This document shows positions 7,678 through 15,135 of a DNA stretch of 19,387 nt, piece by piece. The translations under genes were made by a program, and so were the position numbers. Source of the stretch: Dehalococcoidia bacterium (GTDB taxonomy: Bacteria > Chloroflexota > Dehalococcoidia > GIF9 > UBA5629); the NCBI GenBank assembly GCA_007280145.1, contig QYPU01000114.1:1-19387 (forward strand), in the 5' to 3' direction. The notes beneath the pieces are model-generated. The model did not search any database, was not told where the DNA came from, and saw only the letters and a program-made list of their open reading frames with translations. Within the stretch, counting starts at the first letter, position 1. Every line of letters starts with the position of its first letter.

Positions 7678-7733
7678 CAGGCTCATCTTGTGTTAGAAAT
7701 CGATGCCCTCTCCAGGCTCATCTTGTATTGGAA
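7678..7733. repeat. Tandem 21-bp direct repeat at the right IS end
   Basis: The sequence beginning caggctcatcttgt occurs at 7678-7698 and again at 7713-7733 with two substitutions, at a 35-bp offset. The left IS end has one inverted copy of the core. Repeated binding sites at one terminus are common in transposase recognition ends. Confidence 0.6.
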
Positions 7734-7743
7734 GAGACTGGAC

Positions 7744-7772
7744 TTGACAAGAAATCATATTTATGTAATAAT
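7744..7772 (+). promoter_or_regulatory. Strong promoter of the liv/acyl-CoA operon
   Basis: A perfect -35 TTGACA (7744-7749) and AATAAT (7767-7772, five of six consensus) are separated by 17 nt, with a predicted start near 7779. It lies only 11 bp outside the outer IS repeat and about 170 bp before livG. The perfect 5-1-5 palindrome gaaca-t-tgttc at 7777-7787 covers the predicted start, where a repressor would block transcription. Confidence 0.65.
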
Positions 7773-7776
7773 TGCC

Positions 7777-7787
7777 GAACATTGTTC
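7777..7787. promoter_or_regulatory. Palindromic operator candidate in the liv leader
   Basis: gaaca-t-tgttc is a perfect inverted repeat at the predicted transcription start. The 10-mer ttgttcacct that begins inside it (7782-7791) recurs exactly at 7861-7870, 79 bp downstream and about eight helical turns away. TetR from 5624-6205 is one candidate ligand. Confidence 0.35.
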
Positions 7788-7947
7788 ACCTCGATATTAG
7801 TAACAGGCATCAAATTTGGTATAAACTATTAATTACAGATATAGGAATATTATCATAACGTTGTTCACCTGTCAAATAAATACTTGGATTTTGCAATCCA
7901 TCCATACGAGGGGGTGTTAACTTAGTTAAAAATACTAAGGAGGGTGT

Positions 7948-8733
7948 ATGGTGCTAAATTTCGCTGAAAACGCTGTCATCTTGAGAGTTGAAGATATTTA
8001 TGTAGCTTTTGGTGGTGTTCAGGCTATAGAGGGCGTTGATTTTGAGGTTCGTCAAGGTGAGCTCTCAGCAATTATTGGCCCTAATGGTGCCGGCAAGACA
8101 ACATTGCTCAACTGCATTAATGGTTTCTACAAGCCTCAGCAGGGGCGTATATATTTTCAGGGCAGAGATATTAGCAACTTATCACCTGATAAGCGAGCCT
8201 GCTTGGGAATTGGCAGAGCCTTCCAGGGCATTCAAGTTTACCAAAACATGACGGTGCTAGATACCATAATGTCTGGCCGGCATGTGCTTATGAAGACAAA
8301 TCCGGTTCAAGCTGCCATTTATTGGCCATGGGCGCATAAGGAGGAGGTGGCACATCGGAAGGTGGCTGAGGATATTATTGATTTCCTCGAGATCGAGGGT
8401 ATTCGGAAGAAGATTATCGGTGAGCTAAGCTATGGGCTGCGGAAGCGGGTTGACTTGGCCCGAGTCTTAGCTCTGGAGCCAAAAGTGCTCATTCTGGATG
8501 AGCCTATGGCTGGCATGAACCTAGAAGAGAAAGAGGATATAGCGCGCTTCATTTTGGATATCCAGGAATTCCAAGGCATCCCTATTGTGCTTGTTGAACA
8601 TGATATGGAGGTAGTCATGGATATTGCTCAGCGAGTGATAGTTATTGACCAGGGAAAGGTTATTGCTGAAGGCACGCCCACTGAGATAAGGGGCAACCAC
8701 GCAGTCATTAGGGCCTATTTAGGGGAGGGGTAA
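7948..8733 (+). CDS. livG: Liv-type ABC transporter ATP-binding protein LivG
   Basis: One of the two ATPases powering the branched-chain amino acid/carboxylate ABC importer, acting on the cytoplasmic face. In 261 aa: Walker A GPNGAGKTT at residues 44-52, Q-loop near FQGIQVY, signature LSYGLRKRV (the LivG variant of LSGGQ), Walker B VLILDEP, and the H-loop in LVEHD. The ATG has AGGAGG 5-6 nt upstream. It is the first gene of the plus-strand operon, downstream of the 7744-7772 promoter. Its TAA overlaps the ATG of a minicistron (TAATG). With livH, livM, livF and the lipoprotein it makes a complete transporter. The acyl-CoA ligase between its genes suggests a carboxylic acid substrate rather than amino acids (inference). 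Confidence 0.95.
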   Translation: MVLNFAENAVILRVEDIYVAFGGVQAIEGVDFEVRQGELSAIIGPNGAGKTTLLNCINGFYKPQQGRIYFQGRDISNLSPDKRACLGIGRAFQGIQVYQNMTVLDTIMSGRHVLMKTNPVQAAIYWPWAHKEEVAHRKVAEDIIDFLEIEGIRKKIIGELSYGLRKRVDLARVLALEPKVLILDEPMAGMNLEEKEDIARFILDIQEFQGIPIVLVEHDMEVVMDIAQRVIVIDQGKVIAEGTPTEIRGNHAVIRAYLGEG

Positions 8734-8789
8734 TGGGAATTGCACAACTTATATCTTCCGTCGAGGGCTTGGACCATATAATAGGATGA
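8733..8789 (+). CDS. Candidate 18-codon minicistron linking livG and the acyl-CoA synthetase
   Basis: The ATG overlaps the livG stop as TAATG, and a purine-rich ribosome binding site (GGGGAGGGG) lies right before it. The frame encodes 18 residues (MGIAQLISSVEGLDHIIG), and its TGA overlaps the start of the next gene as ATGA. The synthetase has only a weak ribosome binding site of its own, so this small frame could deliver ribosomes by translational coupling. The peptide itself may have no function. Its position, joined at both ends, is the main evidence. Confidence 0.45.
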   Translation: MGIAQLISSVEGLDHIIG

Positions 8790-10783
8790 ACACCAATAAG
8801 TTGGTTGAGAAGGGTAAAGGAGAAACTAATGTTCCCTTTTTGCCTCCTGGGACGGATACTCTGCCCAAGTTTCTGAAATGGGGCTATGAGCAGTGGGGCG
8901 AGAAAGTTTTCATGAGGCGGAAAGACAGGGGTGTATACCAGCGCTGGACGTGGAAGGAGGTTCATGATGAGGTCAAATATTTCTGTCTTGGTCTCATAAG
9001 CCTTGGGCTCCGCCGTGGAGAAACAGTGGCTCTGATCGGAGAAAATGAGCCTCAATTATTCTTTGGGCATTGGGCAACACATGCTGCCCTAGCCAAAGCA
9101 GTCTGTCTTTACCCTGATGTGACACCTCCTGAGGCTCATTATGTTTTGGATCATTGTGATGCAGTATTTGTCGTTTGTGAAGACCAAGAGCAAGTGGATA
9201 AAGTCCTTGAGATAAAGGATCAACTGCCCAGGCTCAAGAAGATCATTTACTGGGACCCTCGAGGTATGTGGAAATATTCTCATCCCATGCTTATGACGTT
9301 TGAGGAGGTGCAGGAGGAGGGGCATACTCACGAGAAATCTCATCCGGGAGCCTTTGAGGAGAGCGTAGCTCAGGGCAACGGCAATGATATCGCCGTCATT
9401 TCCTATACCTCAGGTACCACCGGTCAACCCAAAGGCGTTGTAATAACCCATAGTAGTCTCTTGGATAGCGCCTACCGGCTGATGGCAAGTTTATCTTTGC
9501 ATCCCTTTACGCAATATGTATCCTATCTTCCCCCCTCCTGGATTGCAGAGCAATACTACGGTTTGACCATGGGACTAATAGTTCCCTTTGTGATAAATTT
9601 CCCCGAGGAGCCAGAGACAGTGCTGGAGAATATTCGAGAGGTGGGTGCTGAGTTGCTGGTGTTCAGTCCACGACAGTGGGAGAGTCTGGCATCTATAACC
9701 CAAGCCCGCATGTTGGACGCTGGCTTGTTGGCAAAATTCGCCTACAAGCGAGCCATGAACATCAGCAAAAAGGTAGCCGCAAGTCGCCTAGAGGGGAAGA
9801 CAGCTAATCCGTTGTGGCGACTGCTTTATCCGCTGGCTTATGCGGTGGTCCTCCGACCCTTACTCGATAAGCTAGGGTTACTCAAGGTTCGTGTGGCTAT
9901 CTGTGGTGGCTCTGCCATGGCTCCCGATGCCTTTCATTTCTTTCATGCCATGGGGTTAAGACTTAAGAGCATGTTTGGTCTATCGGAGGTTGGGTTACTC
10001 ACCACCCATGTGGGTGATTATTTTGACGTTGAAACGGTTGGCAAGTTTATGCCTGTCCATCCAGCTTTAGGTCACCAGGTAGAGTGGAGAATAGACGAAG
10101 ATACTGGGGAGCTCCTGCTGCGTGGTGGCACTGGCTTCCAAGGCTATTACAAGGACTCTGAGGCTAGCGCGAAAACTCAGCATGAAGGCTGGTTTCACAC
10201 TGGCGATGTTGTGACTGTGAGAGAGGATGGAGAGATAGTCTACCTAGAGCGGCTTAGTGATATGCGGTCACTGTCTACCGGTGCTCGTTTCCCGCCGCAA
10301 TTCATTGAGACCCGCCTCCGTTTTAGCCCCTTTGTCAAAGATGTTATTTGTTTGGGCGATGAGACAAAGCCCTTTGTTGCAGCTCTTATGAATATCGATG
10401 CTGAGACTGTTGGTCGCTGGGCAGAGAAGAGGGGCATTGACTACTCTACCTTCCCTGACCTATCTCAGAAGGCAGAGGTGCGTGAGCTTATCAGACAGGA
10501 AATCGACATGGTAAATCGAAATCTAGCTGCAGATGGTGTGGTGAAACGGTTTGCTAATCTCCCAAAGGAACTTGATCCTGATGAGGCTGAGCTGACACGG
10601 AGTCGGAAATTGAGAAGGTCATTTCTTGAGGAACGTTATGGCGAACTTGTTGAAGCTATCTACAGAGGAAAAGCTGAACACCTCACCGAAGTGCCAGTTA
10701 AGTACCGGGATGGCAGGGTGGGAAAGGTAGCTGTAATTACTAAAATCATGGATCTTGAAGCACCGGTGGAGGTAGCCAGGTGA
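8786..10783 (+). CDS. AMP-dependent acyl-CoA synthetase (long-chain type), Liv-cluster subfamily
   Basis: This 665-aa adenylate-forming ligase converts a carboxylic acid, ATP and CoA to acyl-CoA, AMP and PPi. The P-loop YTSGTTGQPKGV is at residues 207-218, a GLSEVG core motif near 400, the ATP-binding WFHTGDVV near 470, and the hinge region ERLSDMRSLSTGARFPPQFIE after it. Close relatives often sit inside Liv transporter operons (family knowledge), coupling import to CoA activation. The C-terminal TRSRKLRR is where the lid domain contacts the adenylate. Substrate is unknown. The start ATG overlaps the minicistron stop (ATGA) and the end overlaps livH (GTGA), so translation is coupled on both sides. 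Confidence 0.93.
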   Translation: MNTNKLVEKGKGETNVPFLPPGTDTLPKFLKWGYEQWGEKVFMRRKDRGVYQRWTWKEVHDEVKYFCLGLISLGLRRGETVALIGENEPQLFFGHWATHAALAKAVCLYPDVTPPEAHYVLDHCDAVFVVCEDQEQVDKVLEIKDQLPRLKKIIYWDPRGMWKYSHPMLMTFEEVQEEGHTHEKSHPGAFEESVAQGNGNDIAVISYTSGTTGQPKGVVITHSSLLDSAYRLMASLSLHPFTQYVSYLPPSWIAEQYYGLTMGLIVPFVINFPEEPETVLENIREVGAELLVFSPRQWESLASITQARMLDAGLLAKFAYKRAMNISKKVAASRLEGKTANPLWRLLYPLAYAVVLRPLLDKLGLLKVRVAICGGSAMAPDAFHFFHAMGLRLKSMFGLSEVGLLTTHVGDYFDVETVGKFMPVHPALGHQVEWRIDEDTGELLLRGGTGFQGYYKDSEASAKTQHEGWFHTGDVVTVREDGEIVYLERLSDMRSLSTGARFPPQFIETRLRFSPFVKDVICLGDETKPFVAALMNIDAETVGRWAEKRGIDYSTFPDLSQKAEVRELIRQEIDMVNRNLAADGVVKRFANLPKELDPDEAELTRSRKLRRSFLEERYGELVEAIYRGKAEHLTEVPVKYRDGRVGKVAVITKIMDLEAPVEVAR

Positions 10784-11667
10784 TTTATTTTGCTCAATAT
10801 GTATGCAGTGGTATTCTGCTTGGTTTGCTCTACAGTATGGTTGCTCTAGGGCTTACCGTTGTCTACCGCTCCGGCCGCATCATTAACCTTGCCCAGGGTG
10901 AGCTGGTTATAGTAGGTGGCTTTCTCATCTGGTGGTTTATCGTCATGACGCCTCTGCCCCAATGGTGGATGGGCATAATAATAGCTTTTGCTCTTATGGG
11001 ACTATTAGGTCTCGTGATAGAGCGAGCCTTCTTTAGGCCCTTAATAGGTCAGCCCATCTTCTCTCTAGTAATGATGACGATTGGCTTACTTCTTCTCCTG
11101 CGCGGAGTAGTCATAGCAACTTTTGGGGCAAAAGAGAGGCCCTTTCCCCAAATCTTCTCGGCTGAGCCAGTAGTTCTCGGCCCGTTTAGTTTTGATTCAG
11201 CTCTGTTTTGGGGTGGTATCATCGCTTTATTAATAGTCTTGGCTCTGGCGTGGTTTTTTGAGCGAACAAAATATGGGCTTAGGTTTTCGGCAGTAGCCGA
11301 AGACCACCAAGTGGCTCAATCTATGGGCATCTCGGTTAAGCAGTCAGTAGCAGTTGCCTGGGTCTTGGCGACGATACTTGGAGGTTTCGCCTCCATTGTA
11401 TTTTTCAATGGCAAGATCGTGACCTTTCTAGCTTCGGAAATAGGTTTCCGGGCTTTGCCAGTTGCCTTGCTGGCTGGCTTGGAGTCAGTGCGAGGGGTTC
11501 TAGTAGCTGGGATCATAGTAGGTATCGGTGAAATGTTAGCCATGGGATACCTAAACCCGATCACTAATGGCGGCATGGCTAACATTTTTCCTTACATTGT
11601 CATGATTGTCGTTGTTTTGTTTAAACCGCAAGGTCTCTATGGCTGGAGGGTAATTGAGAGGGTCTAA
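10780..11667 (+). CDS. livH: Liv-type ABC transporter permease LivH
   Basis: This 295-aa integral membrane subunit has about eight hydrophobic segments. The family hallmark near the N-terminus (LLGLLYSMVALGLTVVYRSG, then IINLAQGE) is visible at residues 13-41. The EAA-like cytoplasmic loop TKYGLRFSAVAEDHQVAQSMGI contacts the ATPases. Translation starts at GTG (10780), overlapping the synthetase stop by 4 bp, with GGAGGT 6 nt upstream. It ends two bases before livM. It forms the translocation pore with LivM. Confidence 0.95.
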   Translation: MIYFAQYVCSGILLGLLYSMVALGLTVVYRSGRIINLAQGELVIVGGFLIWWFIVMTPLPQWWMGIIIAFALMGLLGLVIERAFFRPLIGQPIFSLVMMTIGLLLLLRGVVIATFGAKERPFPQIFSAEPVVLGPFSFDSALFWGGIIALLIVLALAWFFERTKYGLRFSAVAEDHQVAQSMGISVKQSVAVAWVLATILGGFASIVFFNGKIVTFLASEIGFRALPVALLAGLESVRGVLVAGIIVGIGEMLAMGYLNPITNGGMANIFPYIVMIVVVLFKPQGLYGWRVIERV

Positions 11668-11669
11668 TT

Positions 11670-12713
11670 ATGTTACCATGTGGGACTTTTGCTGAAAGAT
11701 ATGAACAGGATAAAGCTATTGTTCGGACTAAGCTCCAATGGGGCTTATTTATCGGTTTTCTAGTTCTGCTTTTTGTTTTGCCCTCGTTTTTGCCAATACG
11801 CTTTCTCGGTATGCTCAATATGACAGGAATCATACTCATAGCTGTCGTTGGGCTTCAGATTACTACTGGTTATGCTGGGCAGATAAACCTAGGGCAGGCA
11901 GCATTTCTCGGGACAGGAGCTTATATGACCGCCTTTGCAGCAACGCGTTTAGGTCTACCTTTTTGGCTGTCTATACCAATCGGGGGTATCGGTGCCTCTG
12001 CCTTTGGTACCATCTTCGGGCTACCGGCAGTTCGAGTTAAAGGATTTTATCTGGCGTTGACTACTTTGGCGGCCACGTTTGTTTTCTATTTCATGATGTT
12101 GAGGCTACCTTGGTTTGGAGGTGAGCGTGGTATAGGAGTGCCGGCTGCTAGCATCGGCGGCTTCATGCTCACGAGCCCCGAGAGCCAGTATTATCTCGTT
12201 ATGGTTACCACTGTGGTAATGATTTTCTTTGCCTATGGGCTAGTGCGAAGTCGAATTGGTCGAGCTTTTACAGCTATCAGGGATAATGATAATGCAGCAC
12301 AGATTTTGGGCATTAACCTCTTTTATTACAAGACATTGGCTTTCATCATCGGCACATTCTTCGCTGGCATCGCTGGCGGCCTTTGGGCTTATCAGTTCCG
12401 CTTTGTCTCATTTGAGCAGATCAGCTTATTCCAGTCTCTATGGTATATAGGGATGATTATAGTTGGTGGCATGGGGAGTATTCTTGGAGCTATTTTGGGC
12501 ACTGTTCTTCTCCGCGGCGCAGAAGAGTTTATAAACTGGCTAGGCCCACTTCTGCAGCAGGCCTCTGTTGTTGGGACGGGAGTTGCATTCGCTGGTATGT
12601 ATATAGTACTCGGCGGAATTATCATACTGTTCCTTATAGTCGAGCCAAAGGGTTTGACCCATCAGTGGAACAAATTCAAAGTAACCTATAGATTGTGGCC
12701 TTTTCCTTACTGA
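11670..12713 (+). CDS. livM: Liv-type ABC transporter permease LivM
   Basis: The second pore-forming permease, 347 aa. After a short charged N-terminus it has a run of hydrophobic helices. LivM landmarks include GLQITTGYAGQINLGQAAF near residues 62-80, LTTLAATF, and the cytoplasmic loop SRIGRAFTAIRDNDNAAQILGI. The C-terminus carries VEPKGL, as in many members. The start ATG is 2 nt after the livH stop, with a GAGAGGG stretch upstream. A 106-bp gap then separates it from the binding-protein gene, which has its own strong ribosome binding site. Confidence 0.94.
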   Translation: MLPCGTFAERYEQDKAIVRTKLQWGLFIGFLVLLFVLPSFLPIRFLGMLNMTGIILIAVVGLQITTGYAGQINLGQAAFLGTGAYMTAFAATRLGLPFWLSIPIGGIGASAFGTIFGLPAVRVKGFYLALTTLAATFVFYFMMLRLPWFGGERGIGVPAASIGGFMLTSPESQYYLVMVTTVVMIFFAYGLVRSRIGRAFTAIRDNDNAAQILGINLFYYKTLAFIIGTFFAGIAGGLWAYQFRFVSFEQISLFQSLWYIGMIIVGGMGSILGAILGTVLLRGAEEFINWLGPLLQQASVVGTGVAFAGMYIVLGGIIILFLIVEPKGLTHQWNKFKVTYRLWPFPY

Positions 12714-12787
12714 TGGCTGATGTACGGAGACAGGAGGTGATGCACTATGATTTAGGCTAAGGGTATTAGAACACAGAGGATGTTGCA

Positions 12788-12823
12788 ATGGAAAAACAAA
12801 ACTGCAAAGGAGGTATGTTATGA
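12788..12823 (+). CDS. Possible 11-codon leader peptide before the binding protein
   Basis: An ATG at 12788 opens a short frame that spans the ribosome binding site of the next gene and ends with TGA overlapping its ATG. AGAGGA lies about 8 nt upstream. It resembles the livG/synthetase minicistron in arrangement, but the binding-protein gene already has a perfect AAAGGAGGT. It may be chance. Confidence 0.15.
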   Translation: MEKQNCKGGML

Positions 12824-14097
12824 AAGGCAAAGCAACATGGGTCTGGGTTGGTGTAGCTGCTTTGGTGATAGTGTCTTCGCTTGCTTTGAGTTGTGCACCA
12901 AAAAAGGTAGCACCAACGGAGTTTACTGAGTATGTTATTCCGACCTGCGAAGACTGGAGTGGTCCCTTTGCTGGCCAGATGGAGGCTTATTCCTGGGGTA
13001 GAAATGCGGTATTCGATTGGTGGAATGACACTGTAGGGAGGGAGAGCGGCATCAAGTTGACGCCAAAGGGCTTTGACTCTCGCTTTGATACTTCCGTTAT
13101 AGCTAGCGTATGGCCAGGTTTGAAGGATGAGACCAACGCTATTGCCTACTTAGGTATGGGCGGTGCCGATGTGGCTGCTTTAAGAGAGCGATTGCCCGAT
13201 GATAAAGTGCCAGGGATAGTGACCACTGCCACCTACAGCTTTGAGTGGGCGGAGGAAATGAACTGGATGATCAGATATCGCCCCACCTATATGCATGAGC
13301 TGTTTGCTCTTTTCGATTTGTTACTAAAAGAGTGGCCCGAAGGCGATTTACCAATTCGGATTGGCCACGTTTCCTTTGACAAAACTCCTGTCGGGCCAGA
13401 TTGCGACAAAGGGTTGGCTGCACTGACAAAGCTGGACAAATATCGGGGGAAGCTAGAATATGTGGGTACCGTCTGGACAGAGTGGATTCCTGTGGATATC
13501 ACTGAAGCCATGAGGCCTCTCATAGCCGAGGATGTCGACTTTGTCTTTTGTTCCATCAATGCGGCTCACGTGGTAGCCACATACAAGGCTTGTGAAGCTT
13601 TAGGTAAGCATATCCCTATCATCGTCAGTAGCCACATTGGTTTAATTCGTGTTGCCGAAGTACTTGGGGGGTGGGAGAAGATGGAAGGCTACTACGAAGT
13701 TGCCGGCCTGTCTGGACCACTTAATCATGATAGTAGAGCTTTTAAAGAAATTTGGATGAAGTACCATCCGGCCGAGGTCACCGATGCTGCTGCACAGTGG
13801 GGCTATGACCACATTCAAATAGGTGCCCAGGTGATGTTGCTTGGCAGGGCAGTCGAGGAAGCAGCAGCCGCTGTTGGAGCGAATAACCTCACTGGTCAAG
13901 CTATTTACGATGCTTTCCTTAGCATGGATCTAACAGAGAAAGAGTGTATGGGATATCTTAGAGGTGCCAAGTGGACAATGGAATCTCCCTGCCCAGTGGT
14001 GAACCGTATAGGTGTGCAAATTGGTACAGTGAAGGACGGCAAATATACCATGGCAACTTCAGGTTGGGTGCCATGCCCTGAGATTCCTATGTGGTAA
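12820..14097 (+). CDS. Lipoprotein substrate-binding protein of the Liv transporter
   Basis: This 425-aa receptor captures the substrate outside the membrane and delivers it to LivHM. The N-terminus has a basic start, a hydrophobic stretch and the lipobox-like LALSC with Cys25 as lipidation site. The mature part has the type I periplasmic binding fold (Peripla_BP_6/LivJ-like). It is longer than LivJ and rich in Trp and Cys. The many aromatic residues could favour an aromatic or hydrophobic acid, but this is speculation. The ATG at 12820 has AAAGGAGGT 5 nt upstream, the strongest in the operon, fitting the usual excess of binding protein. A large hairpin follows the stop and may protect this mRNA segment. 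Confidence 0.9.
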   Translation: MKGKATWVWVGVAALVIVSSLALSCAPKKVAPTEFTEYVIPTCEDWSGPFAGQMEAYSWGRNAVFDWWNDTVGRESGIKLTPKGFDSRFDTSVIASVWPGLKDETNAIAYLGMGGADVAALRERLPDDKVPGIVTTATYSFEWAEEMNWMIRYRPTYMHELFALFDLLLKEWPEGDLPIRIGHVSFDKTPVGPDCDKGLAALTKLDKYRGKLEYVGTVWTEWIPVDITEAMRPLIAEDVDFVFCSINAAHVVATYKACEALGKHIPIIVSSHIGLIRVAEVLGGWEKMEGYYEVAGLSGPLNHDSRAFKEIWMKYHPAEVTDAAAQWGYDHIQIGAQVMLLGRAVEEAAAAVGANNLTGQAIYDAFLSMDLTEKECMGYLRGAKWTMESPCPVVNRIGVQIGTVKDGKYTMATSGWVPCPEIPMW

Positions 14098-14109
14098 GGT
14101 ATTTAGCGT

Positions 14110-14141
14110 GTTAGCTCCCTGACCTAGGTCGGGGAGCTAAC
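14110..14141 (+). terminator. Strong intercistronic hairpin between binding protein and livF
   Basis: gttagctccc (14110-14119) pairs perfectly with gggagctaac (14132-14141). A T-G wobble and a further gacc/ggtc stem leave almost no loop. It starts 12 nt after the binding-protein stop. Only a weak T-stretch (agtttg) follows, so I read it as an attenuator or mRNA stabiliser giving more binding protein than LivF, rather than a full terminator. Its 3' arm also contains GGGGAG, which would be hidden when folded. Confidence 0.6.
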
Positions 14142-14162
14142 AGTTTGCTAGTGGTGGAGTTA

Positions 14163-14957
14163 ATGCTGAAGCTGGACAATGTGGAAGTAAAGTATCTCGA
14201 TGCTGTCTTGGCGCTCAAGGGGGTGAGCCTGGAGGTGGCTGATGGGGCAGTTTTCGCCGTCTTGGGAGGCAATGGCGCAGGCAAGACAACCCTGCTTAAG
14301 AGCATCTCCGGGATATTACATACTGACGAAGGTGAGGTTACTAGTGGGGGCATTTATTTTGACGATTACCGCCTCGATAAGCTGCCTCCGGAAGACATTG
14401 TTAAACTAGGCATTGTCCAGGTAATGGAGGGGCGGCGTGTTCTGGAGCATCTGGGAACGGAGCAGAACCTGCTGGCAGGAGCCCATTTACGCAGTGATAG
14501 GGCCGGCGTTAAGCGTGATTTGGAGAAGGTGTACAATTATTTCCCAAAGCTCAAAGCGTTAAAGAGACAAAGTGCTGGTTATCTTTCCGGTGGTGAGCAA
14601 CAAATGCTAGTAGTCGGTCGGGCACTGATAGCACGCCCAAAGATTATGTTGCTGGATGAACCTTCTCTTGGGCTTGCTCCCCTGATAGCGCGTGAGATTT
14701 TCGATGTCTTTAAACGCCTTAATGAGGAGGAAAGCATTACTATACTCTTGGTGGAGCAGAATGTCAACGCGGCCCTGTCCATTGCCCGATACGGGTATGT
14801 TTTGGAGACAGGACGGGTAGTATTGAAGGGGACGAGCTCGGAGCTTCTTATCAACGAGGACGTCAAGGAATTTTACCTTGGCCTTAGCCTGTCGGGCAAA
14901 CGGAGAAGCTACCACGACGTTAAGCACTACAAGCGGCGCAAGCGCTGGTTGGGGTAA
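14163..14957 (+). CDS. livF: Liv-type ABC transporter ATP-binding protein LivF
   Basis: The second ATPase of the importer. I chose the ATG at 14163 (264 aa) because MLKLDNVEV matches the usual LivF N-terminus. The frame stays open upstream to a TTG at 14145, whose only ribosome binding site is buried in the hairpin. The chosen ATG has GGAG only 3 nt away, so the start is not certain. Motifs (from this start): Walker A GGNGAGKTT at about 35-43, signature LSGGEQQ near 149-155, Walker B IMLLDEP shortly after, and LVEQN replacing the H-loop as in other LivF proteins. The basic C-terminal tail (DVKHYKRRKRWLG) is an extension beyond amino-acid LivF proteins and, from memory, typical of ligase-associated Liv clusters. 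Confidence 0.94.
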   Translation: MLKLDNVEVKYLDAVLALKGVSLEVADGAVFAVLGGNGAGKTTLLKSISGILHTDEGEVTSGGIYFDDYRLDKLPPEDIVKLGIVQVMEGRRVLEHLGTEQNLLAGAHLRSDRAGVKRDLEKVYNYFPKLKALKRQSAGYLSGGEQQMLVVGRALIARPKIMLLDEPSLGLAPLIAREIFDVFKRLNEEESITILLVEQNVNAALSIARYGYVLETGRVVLKGTSSELLINEDVKEFYLGLSLSGKRRSYHDVKHYKRRKRWLG

Positions 14958-15020
14958 AGGGCTTGTCAATCACGACTAATGCAGCTGGAGATGAAGATTA
15001 GCTCGTAGTAAGGAGGTTGT

Positions 15021-15105
15021 ATGGAGATTTTGCTTTCAGGCAAAGTAGCTCTTGTTACTAGAGCGGCATAAAAGTGGTTGTTTCACGAATTAACTGGCGA
15101 TTATT
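15021..15105 (+). pseudogene. Remnant of a second SDR dehydrogenase gene
   Basis: An AAGGAGG ribosome binding site and ATG (15021) lead into MEILLSGKVALVTRAA, the start of a classical SDR, and then TAA at 15069-15071. The glycine-rich GxxxGxG is lost. A few bases on, in a shifted frame, IKVVVSRINW resembles the end of the second SDR beta strand and its cofactor-specificity loop. An internal deletion of roughly 40-50 bp plus a larger 3' loss would explain this. The intact SDR at 1248-2036 may have replaced its function (inference). Confidence 0.6.
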
Positions 15106-15135
15106 TTTACAAAAAACAATGTTGGAGGTAGTAAA

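Larger units (their letters stand above)
6353..7698 (-). mobile_element. Insertion sequence with split DDE transposase (IS481/rve-like)
   Basis: The element carries the two transposase frames below. Its ends are imperfect inverted repeats. The left end has ttctaa followed by atgagcctgaa (6353-6376); the right end has the complementary ttcaggctcat and ttagaa (7676-7698). The right repeat occurs twice at a 35-bp period (7678-7698 and 7713-7733, 19 of 21 bases alike), so the outer boundary may be 7733. I find no convincing target duplication. It sits between tetR and the liv operon. Confidence 0.65.
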
